From: Bacillota bacterium
Lineage (GTDB): Bacteria; Bacillota; Bacilli; Bacillales; Cytobacillaceae
Reading direction: 5' to 3'
Length of the DNA: 7,819 bases
Assembly (NCBI GenBank): GCA_030705745.1
Contig: JAUZPT010000121.1
Location: 1-7,819 of the forward strand
A program made the position numbers and the translations under genes. Of this stretch, positions 5,604 through 7,819 are shown in pieces. The notes under the pieces were generated by a model. The model ran no database searches, had not been told where the DNA came from, and was given only the letters and a program-made list of their open reading frames with translations. Position 1 is the stretch's first letter, and every line of letters begins with the position of its first letter.

Positions 5604-7340
5604 TTATTTCTTCAAGGTAATATCTTTGATGGTTTTCACTGATACGTTAATGCTGTTTGTATCAATGTATGTGACGTTTAAAAGGTGGCCAGTTTCAATG
5701 AACATGGCGTAGGGATCTTCGGTTGTTGTCACAGTGAAGATTTTATCGCTGTTTTCTAAGAGAAACTGGACCATTGTTTTTTCTCTTACTTCTCGCTTAT
5801 AGACAGAAACAACCTTTCCGGAAATCGTAGCTACTCTCGCATCTTTTGACGCAGATGCATCCCCGCCTGTCATTCCCGTTGCGATGGCTGTTTCGTAGTT
5901 GTTTAGCGCTTCAACCACATCTTTGGAATAAGCGTATACTTGTGCGTCTTTTACGTTTACAAATGCTGTGTAGCGGTAGACCCCACTTTTATCTTCCAAA
6001 CTGACGAGCCATGTTGGCTGACCGTAGATTTGGAAGAGTCCTCGAACATTTCCCTTTAAATCTTCCGCTTTAAGCGTTCCTTTTTGAGAAATGCCTTTTG
6101 CATCTGTTCCTGATAGCCCGCTTACATTGTCGTAGTAGTCAATTTTCCCTGTGCGTGCATTCATCATGGCAAACCCAACCATCGTATCAGAATCATTTGA
6201 TGGATTCGTAAAATCTGTAAACCAGGACAATTGATGGGCTTTGTTGTAAAGACCGAAAACACTGTCCGCATCGTCCCATTCAGTTGGCTCGACTACGCCA
6301 GTTTGAGAAGCTAGGATGCCAGTCCCCAGCAATCCATTTGCATTGAACCAGCCGCCCTGGCGATACTCTCCGTACCATTGCATTCTTTCAAACGCAACAT
6401 CTGTTGGGACAATCTGATCGATGAATGCCGGAACATCCTTTGTAGCATATTTCTTTTGTTCACCGGTTTTCGGGTTCACAAGAATGGCACCGTCCACCTT
6501 CCTGATGTTACGGATGGCTTCAAAATGTCCGTATGGGATAACATAGTAGGGATGATTGTTATCATCCACTTCAAAACTTGTATCCATCAACAGGGCGCTT
6601 GGGTTTTTCTGGCGTACAATACGAGTTACATTGTCGTTAAAGAATGCGGAAGGTACGTATTTCATATCGCTTTTAATAAATTTTGCTTCAGCGTTTGGAT
6701 TTTCCGCATTGACTTCAATGAATCCTGGAACTGGCTGCCCCTTCATCCATTTTGATAACCCTCTATATTCAATCGGAAAGACATAGTAAAGGGTTCCATT
6801 GATACTTTGCTTGATTCCCTTACCTAATTTAAAATAACTTATGTTTGTTTTCCATGAAGAGAGTTCCCGCTTTGCTACATAATTCGCATAATCATCGCCA
6901 ACAACCGGAAGATGTCTCTCATCCGTTGCTTCAAGATTTTTTTCTTTTGAAATTCCTCCGTTAGAGGCTTCAAATCTCTGTTCGGCAAGGGTCATTGGAT
7001 AAATGAAAACTGTGAAGAGAAAAGCAATAACTAACAACACTCCAGCACCAAAATAATATACAGCATCCTTGCTTCCTTTTTGAGGTGCCGACCAGGCTGA
7101 TTCCAAGATCATGGCAACAGCCAAAAAGAGGGACAAGGAACTAAAATAAGCTGTAAAGCTTACATCGAGTAGCACAATATTAAATATAAATACTCCCAAT
7201 AAATAACTGACGATAAATTTTGCAGCGAGATAAAATCTTAAAATATTATTCTTTGTTACACTTCTTAAAATTGCTAGCCTTGTTGTCAAAACAAAAATAA
7301 GTGCCGTCAACAATGCAGCTGTTGAAAAAAAGACGCTCAT
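5604..7340 (-). CDS. Unrecognised membrane protein: four N-terminal helices and a large extracytoplasmic domain, 578 residues
   Basis: I do not recognise this protein. Hydrophobic segments at about 2-20, 36-59, 61-82 and 95-116 are four likely membrane helices. The basic loops at 21-35 and 85-92 should be inside, which places the C-terminal 460 residues outside the cell. The outer part holds several similar strand pairs, GFIEVNAENPNAEAKF (206-221), GAILVNPKTGEQKKY (284-298), GFAMMNARTGKIDYY (389-403) and AFVNVKDAQVYAY (459-471), the first two preceded by YYVxP. They recall PepSY-like hairpins. The last 80 residues (from about 500), after a Gly/Ser/Ala-rich linker, look like a small beta barrel of OB type. 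No catalytic motif is evident. ATG 7340 has a GGGGG ribosome binding site five bases upstream. It is transcribed alone from the promoter at 7379-7407 and stops at copy B. A role in the cell envelope is inference. Confidence 0.85.
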   Translation of the reverse strand: MSVFFSTAALLTALIFVLTTRLAILRSVTKNNILRFYLAAKFIVSYLLGVFIFNIVLLDVSFTAYFSSLSLFLAVAMILESAWSAPQKGSKDAVYYFGAGVLLVIAFLFTVFIYPMTLAEQRFEASNGGISKEKNLEATDERHLPVVGDDYANYVAKRELSSWKTNISYFKLGKGIKQSINGTLYYVFPIEYRGLSKWMKGQPVPGFIEVNAENPNAEAKFIKSDMKYVPSAFFNDNVTRIVRQKNPSALLMDTSFEVDDNNHPYYVIPYGHFEAIRNIRKVDGAILVNPKTGEQKKYATKDVPAFIDQIVPTDVAFERMQWYGEYRQGGWFNANGLLGTGILASQTGVVEPTEWDDADSVFGLYNKAHQLSWFTDFTNPSNDSDTMVGFAMMNARTGKIDYYDNVSGLSGTDAKGISQKGTLKAEDLKGNVRGLFQIYGQPTWLVSLEDKSGVYRYTAFVNVKDAQVYAYSKDVVEALNNYETAIATGMTGGDASASKDARVATISGKVVSVYKREVREKTMVQFLLENSDKIFTVTTTEDPYAMFIETGHLLNVTYIDTNSINVSVKTIKDITLKK

Positions 7341-7378
7341 GTTTTCCCCCGAAATTTTATTTTTTTCTTTATGGAATC

Positions 7379-7407
7379 AGTATATTCTAAAGTAATATTT
7401 TTGTAAA
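7379..7407 (-). promoter_or_regulatory. Sigma-A promoter of the 578-residue membrane protein gene
   Basis: On the minus strand, TTTACA (7407-7402) and TATACT (7384-7379) each match the consensus at five of six bases and are separated by the optimal 17 bases. Transcription would start near 7372, giving a leader of about 30 bases before the ATG at 7340. Confidence 0.65.
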
Positions 7408-7442
7408 AAGTAATAGAAATATATACCAGTAGAAGTGTTAAT

Positions 7443-7610
7443 TTAATCCAGCGGATCAATCATCACCCTGTCACCCTTGCTGTTTGGGTGAGAAATCACT
7501 AAAAATTCTATCACACCATCCGATTCATTCATCATTTGATGTGGTACCAATGGCAAAAAGCGAAAAGGACTTAATTTTATGCACATTGAAACGTAGAACT
7601 CGTCAGACAT
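7443..7610 (-). pseudogene. Probable decayed C-terminal fragment of a cupin-domain gene
   Basis: The last 40 or so codons before the TAA at 7445-7443 read like the end of a cupin protein. FLPLVPHQMMNESD matches the second cupin motif, in which a Pro-rich turn is followed by a metal-binding His and Asn. EFLVIS and GDRVMIDPLD follow, as in many cupin tails. DEFYV (from about residue 3 after the Met at 7610) could be the remains of the first motif, but the Gly-rich part between is missing. The frame stays open upstream to 7787 only as antisense of the plus-strand gene at 7687. No ribosome binding site precedes the Met at 7610. I infer a gene that lost its front part. A short real protein or chance is possible. 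Confidence 0.4.
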
Positions 7611-7626
7611 TCTATTTTCAATCTTA

Positions 7627-7635
7627 TGATATAAT
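7627..7635 (+). promoter_or_regulatory. Extended -10 promoter of the right-edge gene
   Basis: TGATATAAT (7627-7635) is a perfect extended -10: TG, one base, then TATAAT. Extended -10 promoters work with a weak -35; the region 17 bases upstream (ACATTC, 7607-7612) is indeed poor. Transcription would begin near 7642, about 45 bases before ATG 7687. Confidence 0.5.
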
Positions 7636-7686
7636 AAATTTATCGCGTCGTTGAAGATACCTACTATGAATGGAGGCAAAGTTGAA

Positions 7687-7819
7687 ATGAATAAAGAACT
7701 TATGTTGCCGACTGAAATATCCATAAAGGATAAAAAGAAACATATAAAAGGTACTGTTATTCGGGCAGCACTATTTGCAAGGACCAAAGTAATTGATGTC
7801 CTAACAGCAGAAAACGAAA
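7687..7819 (+). CDS. N-terminal part of an unrecognised protein, cut by the right edge
   Basis: Forty-four codons are visible and stay open to the window edge. The protein starts MNKELMLPTEISIKDKKK and continues with a basic, then mixed stretch (HIKGTVIRAALFARTKVIDV). There is no signal peptide or membrane segment in the visible part, so it is probably cytoplasmic. The ATG at 7687 has a strong GGAGG (7672-7676) ten bases upstream and an extended -10 promoter about 50 bases upstream, which supports a real gene. The TTG at 7682 is excluded because it runs into TGA at once. Too little is visible to name a family. Confidence 0.6.
   Translation, partial: MNKELMLPTEISIKDKKKHIKGTVIRAALFARTKVIDVLTAENE

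Noticed and set aside
7467..7475. CCTGTCACC, similar to an arm of the palindromes
   Set aside because: It is a nine-base match with no partner arm nearby and is explained by codons for Gly-Asp-Arg-Val in the cupin tail on the minus strand.
7443..7787. A 114-codon minus-strand frame read as one complete gene
   Set aside because: Its front half is antisense to the plus-strand gene at 7687 and to its promoter and ribosome binding site, and its own Met at 7787 has no ribosome binding site. Only the cupin-like tail is meaningful.

Overview
The window looks like chromosomal DNA from a low-GC Gram-positive bacterium of the Bacillus group in the broad sense. The evidence is strong purine-rich ribosome binding sites, a TTG start, sigma-A type promoters, T-rich intrinsic terminators, and a fused acetyltransferase/nitrilase protein that I recognise as the Bacillus YhcX type. 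I see no rRNA, tRNA, CRISPR array, transposase, integrase or phage gene.

Layout from left to right. (1) Bases 1-1928, minus strand: nearly all of a TetM/OtrA-like translational GTPase, cut by the left edge just before its C-terminus. (2) A 277-base gap with one weak sigma-B-like promoter candidate. (3) Bases 2206-2781, plus strand: a stand-alone GNAT acetyltransferase, followed one base after its stop by a perfect 22-bp palindrome (copy A). (4) Bases 2947-3699, plus strand: a secreted SGNH/GDSL hydrolase with a TTG start, a signal peptide and its own terminator. (5) A 311-base gap with a promoter overlapped by a perfect 9+9 inverted repeat, a likely operator. (6) Bases 4011-5546, plus strand: YhcX-like GNAT plus carbon-nitrogen hydrolase fusion, in which Ser replaces the expected nucleophilic Cys. 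(7) A second, nearly identical palindrome (copy B) starts on the base after the yhcX stop and also ends the convergent gene. (8) Bases 5604-7340, minus strand: a 578-residue membrane protein with four N-terminal helices and a large external domain, unrecognised, with a good sigma-A promoter. (9) Bases 7443-7610, minus strand: what looks like the decayed tail of a cupin gene. (10) Bases 7687-7819, plus strand: the start of a gene cut by the right edge.

The genes look like independent housekeeping or accessory units, mostly with their own promoter or terminator, not one pathway or operon. The most interesting points are the Cys-to-Ser change in the nitrilase active site, and the twin palindromes: each abuts a stop codon, they share the same loop and orientation, and they differ by one base pair changed on both arms. 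I found no convincing multi-gene new system here.
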